A DNA stretch of 15,210 nt from Tannerellaceae bacterium (GTDB taxonomy: Bacteria; Bacteroidota; Bacteroidia; Bacteroidales; Tannerellaceae). The stretch is taken from NCBI GenBank assembly GCA_031279915.1, contig JAITHO010000070.1:1-15210 (forward strand), written 5' to 3'. The stretch's first letter is position 1. Each line of letters starts with the position of its first letter. A program made the position numbers and the translations under genes. The notes under the pieces are model-generated. The model saw only the letters and a program-made list of their open reading frames with translations. It did not search any database and was not told where the DNA came from. Positions 1 to 8,700 of this stretch are shown in pieces.

Positions 1-6
1 TTTCCT

Positions 7-42
7 GCCCTGCCGATCGCGCTGAATTGCAATCGGCAGGGC
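7..42. repeat. Perfect 11-bp inverted repeat at left edge
   Basis: The arms GCCCTGCCGAT (7-17) and ATCGGCAGGGC (32-42) are exact reverse complements separated by 14 bases. The stem is GC-rich and would make a stable hairpin in RNA of either strand. It has no adjacent T-tract in either direction within the visible sequence, so it is not a classic rho-independent terminator. It lies just beyond the susD terminator in the direction of susD transcription. It could be a backup transcription or RNA-processing structure, a dispersed intergenic palindrome, or part of the next locus, which is outside the window. Confidence 0.6.
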
Positions 43-46
43 CCCC

Positions 47-81
47 AAAAAAACAGGGTCTCTCATAAAAAGACCCTGTTT
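47..81 (-). terminator. Rho-independent terminator after susD
   Basis: The arms AAACAGGGTCT (51-61) and AGACCCTGTTT (71-81) pair perfectly over 11 bp around a 9-base loop. Read on the minus strand, the hairpin runs directly into a run of seven T (A at 47-53 on the plus strand). It begins 22 bases beyond the susD stop codon. The position, stem and T-tract all fit an intrinsic terminator closing the susC-susD transcript. Because the plus-strand side also ends in a few T residues, weak activity in the other direction is possible. Confidence 0.88.
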
Positions 82-103
82 GCATATCAGTAATGTTAAA
101 GGA

Positions 104-1858
104 TTAATTCTCCCAGCCTGGATTTTGGGTCAGCGCGGGATTCTTGTCGATTTCGCCCGGAGGGATAGCCCACTTCATCAGGCGATCGCCCCAGGTGAAT
201 CGTACGCTCGCACTTGGTCCCCAAGCTCCGTTGATGGTTTTCAGGCCGGCGTCGGGGAAGTATTTCGCATCCTTGTAGGTATTGGTTCGCAGATCTTCGA
301 AATAGCTGAGGGTTTCTCCGCAGAACTCCCAGCGGAACTCTTTGCGGATGCGGTCTTTCAGAGCCTCTTTTCCGCCAACGTAGGTTGGTTTGCTGCCGTC
401 GCTATTTTGCAATTCAGCTACTCCGGCGCGCTGGCGCACTTGATTGATATAAACAAGTCCTTCGGCGACTTTATCCTGCTCGGCGAGGGCTTCGGCTAAT
501 CCGAGGAGCACATCGGCGTAGCGAATCAGCGGTATGTCGATGGGCGAGTTGTCGCGATTGATATACGGATCAGGGCCTACTCCCACAAATTTCCGGTAGA
601 GATAGTACCAGCTTGTTCTGGTATTGGATTCTATGTCGTAAACCGGAGCGCCGTAGTTGCGGAAGGGCCAACGCAGCGTATAGGTGGCAGCAACGCCTCC
701 CACGGCTCCGTCGAAAGTAGAGTAAGGGGTGATGATGCTTGCATTCAGGCGCGGATCGCGTCCGGTGAATGCCTTCAGGCATCGCTCCTCGTTAGCTCCC
801 TCAATATACTTGTCCATATCAGCGCCGGCAGGTATTTCAGCCTCAGTCAGGCCGTCGCGCAGGAAGAAAACCACGCGCTCGGCCGGCGTCATGCTGTTGT
901 ATCCCGGGAAAACGTCGTCCCAATTGAAAGGCCGTCCGTCGGCCCATTCGTAGCTATTTACAAAATCGGAATTGGGCGTGATGTCGGCGATGCACCATCC
1001 GTGAGCTATGTGCGAACCATAGTAGCGACTGACGTTCTGTCCGAGCCCAACGGTGCGTATGGCTTGCAAGGAGAAGATCATTTCCGGGCAGCGCTCGTTC
1101 TCTTCGGTAAAGAGATCGCCGAAATCGCCCTGGAAAAGAGCGTATCCCAGTTCGCCTACTTTTCTGAAATCGCTTTCGGCCTTCGCCCATTCTTTGGTCC
1201 AGAGATAGACTTTGCCTCGCAGGGCGTAAGCGGCGCCTTTGGTTATACGTCCGTAAAGCGAATTGCCGGCTTCGTATCGACCGGGCAGATCGGGGCTGTC
1301 GATGCAATCGCTAAGGTCTTTCACGACCGCTTGCCAAACGGCCTCTGTTGTTTCGCGCGCCTTGTTGAAGTCTTCCAAGGTTACCGGCGGTTCGAGGTAA
1401 AGAGGCACTCCGCCGAAAACCATGTTCAAGCGGTAATAGGCATAAGCTCGGAGGAATTTGCTTTCGCACAGCAGCCGGTTGTATTTGGCTTCCGAAATAG
1501 GCGACCTGTGCAGGTTGGCGATTGCGTCGTTCGCCCGGCTGATCATTTCGTAATGATGCATCCAGAAGTTATAGAACATACCGTTATATGCGTCGGCTTG
1601 ATTGGCTACGTAGGTTATCCATCCCCAGAACCAGACGTTGTTGCCGCTTACGCTATAAGCTTCTAATTCGTCGATTTTGCCGGCTATGCTATTTTTCCGT
1701 AGCGTTTCATAGATTCCGACTATGGCCTGGTCGGTCATAGATTCGCTTATCCATACAGATTCGGTGGCAGCTTTGTCGTAGGGATAGGTATCCAGCAAAT
1801 CGTTTTTGCAGGAGACAAACGACAGTATCAGACTTGCTATTATTATTATTTTTTTCAT
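104..1858 (-). CDS. susD: SusD/RagB-family outer-membrane nutrient-binding lipoprotein
   Basis: This 584-residue protein is the surface ligand-binding partner of the SusC channel encoded just upstream. Its N-terminus is a lipoprotein signal peptide: MKK, a hydrophobic stretch at about residues 4-15, then the lipobox-like FVSC with the lipidated cysteine at 17, followed by KND. The mature start (LLDTYPYDKAA) is typical of SusD proteins. The region around residues 100-240 (FLRAYAYYRL, ALRGKVYLWTKEWAKAESDF) matches the helical TPR-like half of the family. The C-terminal RagB/SusD half contains DIPLIRYADVLLGLAEAL and ends in NPALTQNPGWEN, a family hallmark. Length is normal. The ATG at 1858 is followed directly by the signal peptide and no strong Shine-Dalgarno site is visible. 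The gene starts 12 bases after susC ends and is followed by a terminator, so it is the last gene of the operon. The substrate (glycan or peptide) cannot be read from the sequence; susD is used as a family name, not a claim of starch specificity. Confidence 0.96.
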   Translation of the reverse strand: MKKIIIIASLILSFVSCKNDLLDTYPYDKAATESVWISESMTDQAIVGIYETLRKNSIAGKIDELEAYSVSGNNVWFWGWITYVANQADAYNGMFYNFWMHHYEMISRANDAIANLHRSPISEAKYNRLLCESKFLRAYAYYRLNMVFGGVPLYLEPPVTLEDFNKARETTEAVWQAVVKDLSDCIDSPDLPGRYEAGNSLYGRITKGAAYALRGKVYLWTKEWAKAESDFRKVGELGYALFQGDFGDLFTEENERCPEMIFSLQAIRTVGLGQNVSRYYGSHIAHGWCIADITPNSDFVNSYEWADGRPFNWDDVFPGYNSMTPAERVVFFLRDGLTEAEIPAGADMDKYIEGANEERCLKAFTGRDPRLNASIITPYSTFDGAVGGVAATYTLRWPFRNYGAPVYDIESNTRTSWYYLYRKFVGVGPDPYINRDNSPIDIPLIRYADVLLGLAEALAEQDKVAEGLVYINQVRQRAGVAELQNSDGSKPTYVGGKEALKDRIRKEFRWEFCGETLSYFEDLRTNTYKDAKYFPDAGLKTINGAWGPSASVRFTWGDRLMKWAIPPGEIDKNPALTQNPGWEN

Positions 1859-1870
1859 ACGATGATAATT

Positions 1871-4800
1871 TTAAAAAGTTACATTAATACCAAAGGCGTG
1901 CTGCCTGACGGGTTGATATTTGGGGGTATCTCCCTGTTCGGGGTCGATTCCCGGAAAAGAATCAAAGCTGAGGAGGTTTTCGCCGGAGTAATACAGTCTG
2001 ACTCTTTCAATACCGGCTTTGCGGGTCCACTTTTGCGGCAGCGAGTATCCGAGGGTTAGATTTTTCAGTTTCAGATAATCGCCTTTGTATAGATAGAGGT
2101 CGGAGATTAATCCGTCGGCTATGTTAGCGTTGGCTGTCGATCGGGTGATGCGTGGGTACTTGGCATTGATGTTGGTTCGCGGATCGCTCGGATTGTTGGG
2201 ATCGTAGAAATAGTGATCGTTGGCGATGGCCTCGGGCACGGGTCGTCCGAACTCAACGAGAGTAGAGTTGTATCCCGATCTTTTCATCAACAAACTGAAG
2301 CCTGCGGCTCCGGCGAAGTTCAGTCCGACGTCTATGCCGTTCCATTCAGCCTGCGCTTGAAATCCGTAAATGTATTTGGGTATGGACGATGAGCCGAGTA
2401 GCTCTCGGTCGGCGGCATTGCCATAAATCTTGTCGCCGTTGTTGTCGCCATAAATATAGTCGCCGTAAAAGAGTCCGTCGCGCTTTCCTATGGTAGCGGC
2501 TCCGAAATTCTGGAAGGAATATCCGGCGTCGACCATGGCTTTAACCCATTCCATGTCGGCTTCGGTGCGAATCATACCGTCTTTAGGTCCTCCGTCGGGA
2601 TTGACCGTTCCGTCGCCATTTTTATAGGTACCTGTTCCCTGATAAACGGTTCGGAGGAAGAATTCATTCATCGTCTGGCCTTCTATGACGCGGGTGTTGC
2701 CTCCCTGCGAGACTTCGTCGAGATTGGATTCCCAAACAAGATTGCCTTTTGGATCAGTCACCCATCCTTGTTTCAGCTTTCCTTTGTATTTGGATACTAC
2801 GTTGGAGGAATAGCTCAGGTTGCCCGACACGAAATAGTTGAATTTCCCGATGCGGTCTCTCCATCCGACAGTAAATTCGTATCCGTTGTTTTGCATTTCA
2901 GCAAGGTTCATCAGAGGTGCAGTTTTCTCTCCTGCCGTGAGTGGGATATTAATCCGATAGAGAATACCGGTAGTTTCTTTCCTGAAAATGTCAAGTTCAA
3001 AAGTCAGGCGATTATTCAGCAATGTGGTTTCTATACCCAAATTCTTTATGTCAGCGCTTTCCCAACTCAGCAATGGATTGGAAATGGCGTTTTGCACGAG
3101 CCCGGAATTTACCGTGTTGCCAAAAGGATAGCGTACGGAGGCATATCCTCCCTGATACTCGTAATCTCCTACGCTCGATCCGCCATAGTTACCGTTCAAT
3201 CCCCAGGATACTCTCAGCTTTAGATTATTCAGCCAAGCGCGGGTATTTTCCATGAAGCTTTCTTCGGTGATGCGCCATCCGGCGGATACGGAGGGGAATG
3301 TTCCCCAGCGATAATCCTTATGGAAGCGCGAATGTCCGTCGTATCGCGAATTGAACTCGAACAGATAACGCTGCTTGTAAGCGTAAGTCAAGCGTCCGAA
3401 TACAGAGCGCGAGGCCCTGTCGTACATGCTGCCTGAGGCATCCATCACTTCGGTTCCGGAGCTGACGGTGTGAATGCTTTCGTCGATTAATCCTCTGCGA
3501 GAACCGCCGTTACTCCAGTTCTTATAGTAATATTCCTGATAGCCGAGCAAGGCCGTAACATCGTGGTCATCGGCGAAGGTTCTGGAAAAATTAAGCAGAT
3601 TCTCCAGCGTATATGAAGCCACATCGGTGCGACTGTTGGATGTTCCCAATTGGTCGTTTGCTGTTGGAGGACTCACTTGCGCATTCTCGCTGAACCTGAA
3701 GGTAGCGTCTGCTTTGGGATTGCTCCAGCTGTTGTATTCGTACCAAAAATGCTCGTAATTCAGATTGACATCCCAGGTCAGGCCTTCAATAATCTTGAAT
3801 CTCGCATAAGCCGTAGTGTTCAGGCGAAAGCGATCAATTTGCCCGTTGGCGTAACTATCTAAGCGCTGGCGAAGATTCGCTACGCTGGCGCTTTCCTTTA
3901 TGCTTTCGGTAGCGCCATACTTGCCGTCGTAATAGGGATAAATGCCGGGCAACGTTCCCATAAGCCAACTGCTAATGGAGGAAGTGCTCCCGCTGTCGAA
4001 ATCAAGGCGCCCCATGACGTCTTTGTTGCCGTAAATGCGAGCTCCCACGGTGAGCCACTTGGTAACATCTGATTCGAGATTGACGCGCATGCTGATGCGT
4101 TCCATTCCCGAATAATCCACCAATCCGGGGTTGTCGATGTAGCCCATCGACATCAGGTAGCGCACATTATTGCTGTTGCCGGTTAAGGAAACATTGTGCT
4201 CGTGTTTAATGCTGTTAAGGTTATAAACTTCCTCCAGCCAGTTAGTGTTAGGATAAGCAACGTAGTTGGGATAGCCGAATGCATTCAAGCCATTTGGATT
4301 CTTCGACTTTTCGCGCCAGAGATCAATGTCCTCCTGCGTGAAGGTCGGAATGTCCGAACCTTGTTGCCAAGCGGATTCGTTGCTGTATCCCATGTAATCG
4401 GCGTAGTTTGTTATCAATAGAGGCAGATTGAAAGGATTCATAACCGACATGCGTCCGGAGTAGGTGATGCTCGTCTTCCCGTCTCTATTTCCTTTTTTGG
4501 TAGTGACGAGGATAACTCCGCTGCCGGCGCGCGAACCGTAGATGGCCGCCGAGGCTCCGTCCTTCAAAATAGAGATGGAGGAGATGTCATTTGGATTCAC
4601 GTCGTCGATAGATCCCTGCATTCCGTCGATCAGGATAAGCGGACTATTATCGTTGAGCGTACCAACACCGCGGATGCGCAAGGTTGCGCCGTCGGATCCC
4701 GGCTGTCCTGAGCCTTGCGACACAAACAAGCCGGCGCTTAATCCGGCCAGCGAGGACGATACGTTGGTAATGGGACGCGACAAAGCCTGGTCTTCAAAAT

Positions 4801-5215
4801 TAATGGCCGAAACAGCTCCGGTTACGTTCACCTTTTTCTGAGCTCCGTAGCCCACTATTACAATTTCATCCAGCATTTCGGCGCTTTCCATAAGCGTAAC
4901 ATCTATAACAGATCTGTTGCCAACCGTGATACGTTGCGGATTATAGCCTATATACGAAAAGACCAGCGCCGAACTCGCAGAGGGAACCGAAATACTGTAT
5001 AGCCCGTCGAGATCCGTCACAACGCCCGTAGTCGTGTTCTCAACCATCACATTGACCCCGGGCAGCGTTTCATTAGCGCTGTCAACCACACGCCCCGTTA
5101 TCTTAACCTGGGCATGCAGATAACCTACCGAAATGACAGCAAAAAGAAAGATTAACAGCCGTCTCTTCCAAAGACAGGCTTCATTTTCTCCTGACAATTT
5201 GTTTTTCATCTTCAT
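1871..5215 (-). CDS. susC: SusC/RagA-family TonB-linked outer-membrane channel
   Basis: This 1114-residue TonB-dependent transporter imports ligand captured by SusD, powered by TonB-ExbBD. A signal peptide spans roughly residues 1-35: a charged start, WKRR, a hydrophobic core LLIFLFAVISVGYL, and probable cleavage at HA|Q. The order continues with a carboxypeptidase-regulatory-like (CarboxypepD_reg-like) domain at about 37-112 (ITGRVVDSANETLPGVNV, FSYIGY), a TonB-box-like segment (LDEIVIVGYG, 115-124), and a plug domain at about 127-241 (LRIRGVG, PLILIDGMQG, ILKDGASAAIYGSRAGSGVI). A long beta-barrel follows and ends in aromatic F. There is no STN domain before the regulatory domain, which argues against control by an anti-sigma/ECF pair and fits HTCS control. 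Two nearby ATGs are possible (5215 and 5209); the first is listed and the difference is two residues. The gene follows the intergenic region with the 41-bp array and is close enough to susD for co-transcription. Specificity is unknown. Confidence 0.96.
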   Translation of the reverse strand: MKMKNKLSGENEACLWKRRLLIFLFAVISVGYLHAQVKITGRVVDSANETLPGVNVMVENTTTGVVTDLDGLYSISVPSASSALVFSYIGYNPQRITVGNRSVIDVTLMESAEMLDEIVIVGYGAQKKVNVTGAVSAINFEDQALSRPITNVSSSLAGLSAGLFVSQGSGQPGSDGATLRIRGVGTLNDNSPLILIDGMQGSIDDVNPNDISSISILKDGASAAIYGSRAGSGVILVTTKKGNRDGKTSITYSGRMSVMNPFNLPLLITNYADYMGYSNESAWQQGSDIPTFTQEDIDLWREKSKNPNGLNAFGYPNYVAYPNTNWLEEVYNLNSIKHEHNVSLTGNSNNVRYLMSMGYIDNPGLVDYSGMERISMRVNLESDVTKWLTVGARIYGNKDVMGRLDFDSGSTSSISSWLMGTLPGIYPYYDGKYGATESIKESASVANLRQRLDSYANGQIDRFRLNTTAYARFKIIEGLTWDVNLNYEHFWYEYNSWSNPKADATFRFSENAQVSPPTANDQLGTSNSRTDVASYTLENLLNFSRTFADDHDVTALLGYQEYYYKNWSNGGSRRGLIDESIHTVSSGTEVMDASGSMYDRASRSVFGRLTYAYKQRYLFEFNSRYDGHSRFHKDYRWGTFPSVSAGWRITEESFMENTRAWLNNLKLRVSWGLNGNYGGSSVGDYEYQGGYASVRYPFGNTVNSGLVQNAISNPLLSWESADIKNLGIETTLLNNRLTFELDIFRKETTGILYRINIPLTAGEKTAPLMNLAEMQNNGYEFTVGWRDRIGKFNYFVSGNLSYSSNVVSKYKGKLKQGWVTDPKGNLVWESNLDEVSQGGNTRVIEGQTMNEFFLRTVYQGTGTYKNGDGTVNPDGGPKDGMIRTEADMEWVKAMVDAGYSFQNFGAATIGKRDGLFYGDYIYGDNNGDKIYGNAADRELLGSSSIPKYIYGFQAQAEWNGIDVGLNFAGAAGFSLLMKRSGYNSTLVEFGRPVPEAIANDHYFYDPNNPSDPRTNINAKYPRITRSTANANIADGLISDLYLYKGDYLKLKNLTLGYSLPQKWTRKAGIERVRLYYSGENLLSFDSFPGIDPEQGDTPKYQPVRQHAFGINVTF

Positions 5216-5402
5216 ACAGTAATAAATTTAGAGAGTTTATACATTTACTATTTAACGTTTAACGTTCGCCTAACTTAATTTCTGTGTAAACTTACAAATA
5301 GCCTTAAGCCGCGATTGCCGTATTCGCTATATTTCTTGCTCTAATATCTATTCGTCTATAAAACAGTTTTGGCGAGCTCCGGATAATCCGCCTCGGCCCA
5401 TT
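5216..5402 (-). promoter_or_regulatory. AT-rich susC leader and promoter region
   Basis: This non-coding stretch upstream of susC should contain its promoter and the binding site of the neighbouring HTCS regulator. The only TTTG on the minus strand here is in TATTTG (plus-strand 5295-5300), which could be a Bacteroidota -7 element giving a leader of about 70 bases. However, the TA of the TAnnTTTG consensus is not in register and no good -33 TTG is visible at the usual spacing, so the assignment is weak. A 7-bp tandem duplication lies between this element and the start codon and is listed separately. No RNA gene or riboswitch fold was recognised. Confidence 0.35.
5251..5264. repeat. 7-bp direct duplication in the susC leader
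   Basis: TTTAACG occurs twice in tandem (5251-5257 and 5258-5264) and is followed by TT, so the hexamer palindrome AACGTT appears twice, at 5254-5259 and 5261-5266, one 7-base step apart. It lies 36 to 49 bases upstream of the susC ATG. Direct repeats upstream of susC are the kind of site an AraC-type regulator can recognise. If the tentative -7 element is right, these copies lie downstream of the transcription start, so they could equally be a leader element or chance. Confidence 0.3.
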
Positions 5403-5661
5403 TTTTTTCATTTGGAGATACCCGGATGATCCGACTGTCGCGCCCAGAATTTTTGGAGACACCCAATTGAATTCCCTGTCGCCACCAGAATTTTTGGCGA
5501 CACCCGATTGAATTCCCTGCCGTCACCAGATTTTTTGGAGACACCCGATTGAATTCCCTGCCGCCACCAGATTTTTTGGCGACACCCGATTGAATCCCCT
5601 GCCGCCACCAGAATTTTTGGCGACACCCGATTGAATCCCCTGCCGTCACCAGATTTTTTGG
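5403..5661. repeat. Tandem array of a 41-bp unit, five full copies plus flanking partial/degenerate copies
   Basis: Units beginning CCAGA(A/T)TTTTTGG start at 5444, 5485, 5526, 5567 and 5608, each exactly 41 bases after the last, and a truncated 13-base copy follows at 5649-5661. A diverged copy in the same register occupies 5403-5443, recognisable by TTTGGAGA(T)ACCC and CTGTCGC. Full units differ at only a few positions: A/T at unit position 6, C/A at position 14, T/C in GAAT(T/C)CCC, and C/T near the 3' end. The units at 5567 and 5608 differ at only two positions. On the minus strand no frame contains a stop, so two long overlapping open frames cross the array (about 5408-5782 and 5356-5649), each reading a repeated 41-residue motif because three units equal 123 bases. 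I regard these as by-products of the repeat rather than genes. The array lies between the HTCS stop codon and the susC leader. Confidence 0.93.
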
Positions 5662-5723
5662 GCTTATCTGTTAAAAGCTTTTTGCATTTGCCGGCTAAAT
5701 CTCGCCTCTCGTTCGGGCAGATT
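5662..5723. other. Spacer between repeat array and HTCS stop codon
   Basis: These 62 bases downstream of the HTCS gene show no convincing hairpin followed by T residues. The only local symmetry is a short AAAAGCTTTT palindrome and a GCCGGC palindrome. HTCS transcription therefore either ends by another mechanism, or continues into the repeat array, where hairpin-capable sequences lie, or reads through toward susC. Confidence 0.4.
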
Positions 5724-8700
5724 TCAGACCTTTTCCTTTTTGCCGCTATGTTTTCGGGCAAAGGCGGAAGGGGGTTTGCCAAATTCTTTCTTAAACGAAC
5801 TGCTGAAATACGACTGGCTTTCGATGCCTACTTGCTCTATGATTTCCTTAATGGATAATTCATTTTCGATTAAGAGTGCGGCTGCTTTTTTCAAGCGATA
5901 GCTCAGCACAAACTCTACGGTTGACTTGCCGGTTATGCCTTTGATTTTGGTGTAGAGCTTGGATCTGCTCACGCCGAGCTCGGAGGCGATGTATGCAATG
6001 TCAATCTCCGAGCTGTCGATGTTTTGTTCGAGGATATCTACGAATCGCTTCAGAAACTCCTTGTCGTGCCGGTTGTATGCAAGTTTGGAGGTATCGGCAA
6101 AATAATTCTTCGCGTGATATTCCTGCAGTTTTTTCCGCAAGCTGAAGATGTTGTGTATGTATGCGCATAGCAAACGCGAATCGACGGGCTTTTCGAAATA
6201 CATGTCGGCGCCTGAATCTACTCCTTCCAGCCGACTTTCCATGCCTGTTTTCGCTGTGAGCAGGATGAGCGGGATATGCGACAGATCGGGTTCGCTTTTT
6301 ACGGCTCGGCACAGCCGTATGCCGTCCATTTCCGGCATGATGATGTCGCTAATGATAAGGTCAGGCTCGGCTACTTTCAGCATATTGCATGCGATCGCTC
6401 CATTGGCTGCTTCCGACACGTCGAAGGTATCCGACAGCGCATCGGCTATCAGATGGCGGAGGTCGTCGTTGTCTTCCACCAGCAGTATGCGCTTTCTTGA
6501 GGGGAAGATTTCTTCGCTCAGTTCGACGGCTGTCGTCAAAGCGTTTGTATGCTTGGCATCCGGACTTGCGATGGTGATTTCCATGCTCGAATCCATGCAG
6601 TGCGACGGAAGCGTCGACGGCCGTTTGTTGCACTTAGGCGCGCCATTGAAGCCTCCGACCTCCAGATGGTCTTCGGTATAGAAGGTCGGATCGCAGGGTA
6701 GTTGGACGACGATGTCGGTTCCCGTTCCTCGTTCGCTGTATATGGTCAGTATGCCTTTATGGAGGAGAACGAGGCTCTTCACCAAGGCAAGTCCGATGCC
6801 TGTTCCCAGATGCGAATCGAAGTCAGCCGTGTTCACCTTGTAAAATCGCTCGAATACCTCGTTGATAGATTCCTTTGAGATGCCGATTCCGGTATCTCGG
6901 ACGGCGATGACGAAGTTCTGGTCGGCCGGGCAGTCGCCTTTAACGGTGAAGCTGTTGCCGTGCCTGGCGGCGAATCGTTCCGGAGCGGCATGCGTTTCGA
7001 TTATGATCTCTCCTCCTCCTTCGGTGTATTTGAAAGCGTTGTTCAGCAGGTTGAGGATGATCTTTTCGAGGATATTTCTGTCGACATATAGCAGGGTCGG
7101 TAGCTTATCGTCGCATCTAATCCTGAACTTAATTCCTTTCTGGAGGGCGAAATTCTTAAAGTCGTCAGCGATGGTCTTAACGAACAGATTCACGTCGGTT
7201 TGGCAAACCCTGAGCGGCATCTTATCGTTTTCGATGGTTCTGAAGTCCATCAGCTCGTTGACTAATCCCAGCAGCCTGTTGGCGTTGTTGTCGAGTATGC
7301 GTCCGTAGTCAGGTTTCCATTCTCCGCCGTTCCGTAGTTTTTCAAGGACAGCGATGATCAGTATGAGCGGGGTTCGGAAGTCATGCGACACGTTGGTAAA
7401 GAATCGTAGCTGCGACTGATGTATGTCTTCCTTTTTCTCCTTGTCTATCGCATCGAGGTATAGTTGCATCTTGAGCGACTTCTGTTTGTTGTAGTATCTC
7501 AGGATCAAGCCTACGACCAGGGCGATCATAATGATATAGATGCAATATGCCGGAAAGCTTCGCCATGGTTCGGGCAGTCGTTTGATTCGTATGCTGGCCG
7601 GCGCGTCGTTCCATAATCCGTCGTTGTTGGCGACGCTAATTTCAAATACATAATCTCCGGCAGGAACTTTCGAAAAGAAGGCGTTGCGTTCTGTTGCTCT
7701 CGCCTCGGTCCAGTTGTTGTCGTATCCTTTCAGTCGATAGCGAAAGCGGTTCTTTTCGGGGGTCAGGTAATTGTCGGAGGAGAATTTGAATCCGAATCCG
7801 GCCTGTTTGTGGTTAAGAATGATGTGGGTTGGGAAAGATGCGGCTTCTTGACGGCTCGCTTCCGATGCTGGAGGTATTGCCGGAGCGTTGTTGATATAAA
7901 ATTCCGAAAAGATGACATTGGGCTTCTGCCGGTTTCGGCTTAGCAGGGCCGGATTGAGTTGCGTGAAGCCGTTCGTTCCTCCGAAATAGAGTTTGCCTGT
8001 TTTGCTCCGAAATGCAGCGTTCGGATAAAATACCGGCCCCTGAATGCCGTCGTGTTTGTCGAAGTGCATATATGCGCCGGAGTTGATCTCGTACTTGAAA
8101 AGGCCGTTGTTAGTTCCCATCCAGATGTTATTTTCGTCGTCGGTACAGATACTGAAAATGGAATATGCATTGCGCCGCAGAATCTCATCGTAAACGGTGA
8201 AGGCCGACGTTTTGGTGTTGAACTTAACCAGCCCGCTCCCGATGGTTCCGATCCACAGATCCTCGTTTCCGTCCATACAGATGCTTTGTCCGTTGAGCGT
8301 TCCCGAGTCGAGCGTGAACTGCCCGATTTCTCTCGTAGCGACATCAATCATGTACAGTTTTTCGGCAACAAGCCATACTTTATTTGCGCCGCGGCACATA
8401 TCGTGTATAAACTCGTAGCCATCGTTCAGCCGATAGTGAGTGAATCGGTTGTTGTCAAAAGAGTAGAACGAAACGACCACTCTGTTCGACTGATAAATGA
8501 TCCACAATCCCGAATCGCCTTCGAGCCAAATTTTGCGCAGATCGTTTGTGATAAGGCTATTTTCGTCATTCGGGTCATGCTTAAAATGCCTGAACTTGCC
8601 CGTTCGCGTATCGTAGCAGTCCATCCCGCCTCTGAACATGGCAATCCAGAGCCGCTGTTTGCTGTCGAAGGCAAGTGATTTCGTATTGTTATACGCCAGG

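Noticed and set aside
1001..1666. Plus-strand 221-residue open frame opposite susD
   Set aside because: It is an antisense shadow of a clearly coding susD region with no recognisable motif of its own; the same applies to the plus-strand frame at 7959-8678 opposite the HTCS.
5356..5649. Minus-strand 97-residue open frame through the repeat array
   Set aside because: It reads the same repeats in another frame and begins mid-array; treated as a by-product of the stop-free unit.
5403..5661. Possible CRISPR array
   Set aside because: The 41-bp units are directly abutting and nearly identical over their whole length, with no variable spacers and no cas genes nearby.
5408..5782. Minus-strand 124-residue open frame through the repeat array
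   Set aside because: It starts inside the HTCS coding region in another frame and is built almost entirely from 41-bp repeats that are open in every minus-strand frame. No promoter, ribosome site or family similarity supports it as a gene.
5724..5782. Programmed frameshift joining the HTCS to the repeat frame
   Set aside because: The needed shift is +1, and the A-rich stretch before the stop does not form a clear slippery site with a stimulatory structure; the normal AraC-domain end is already complete.
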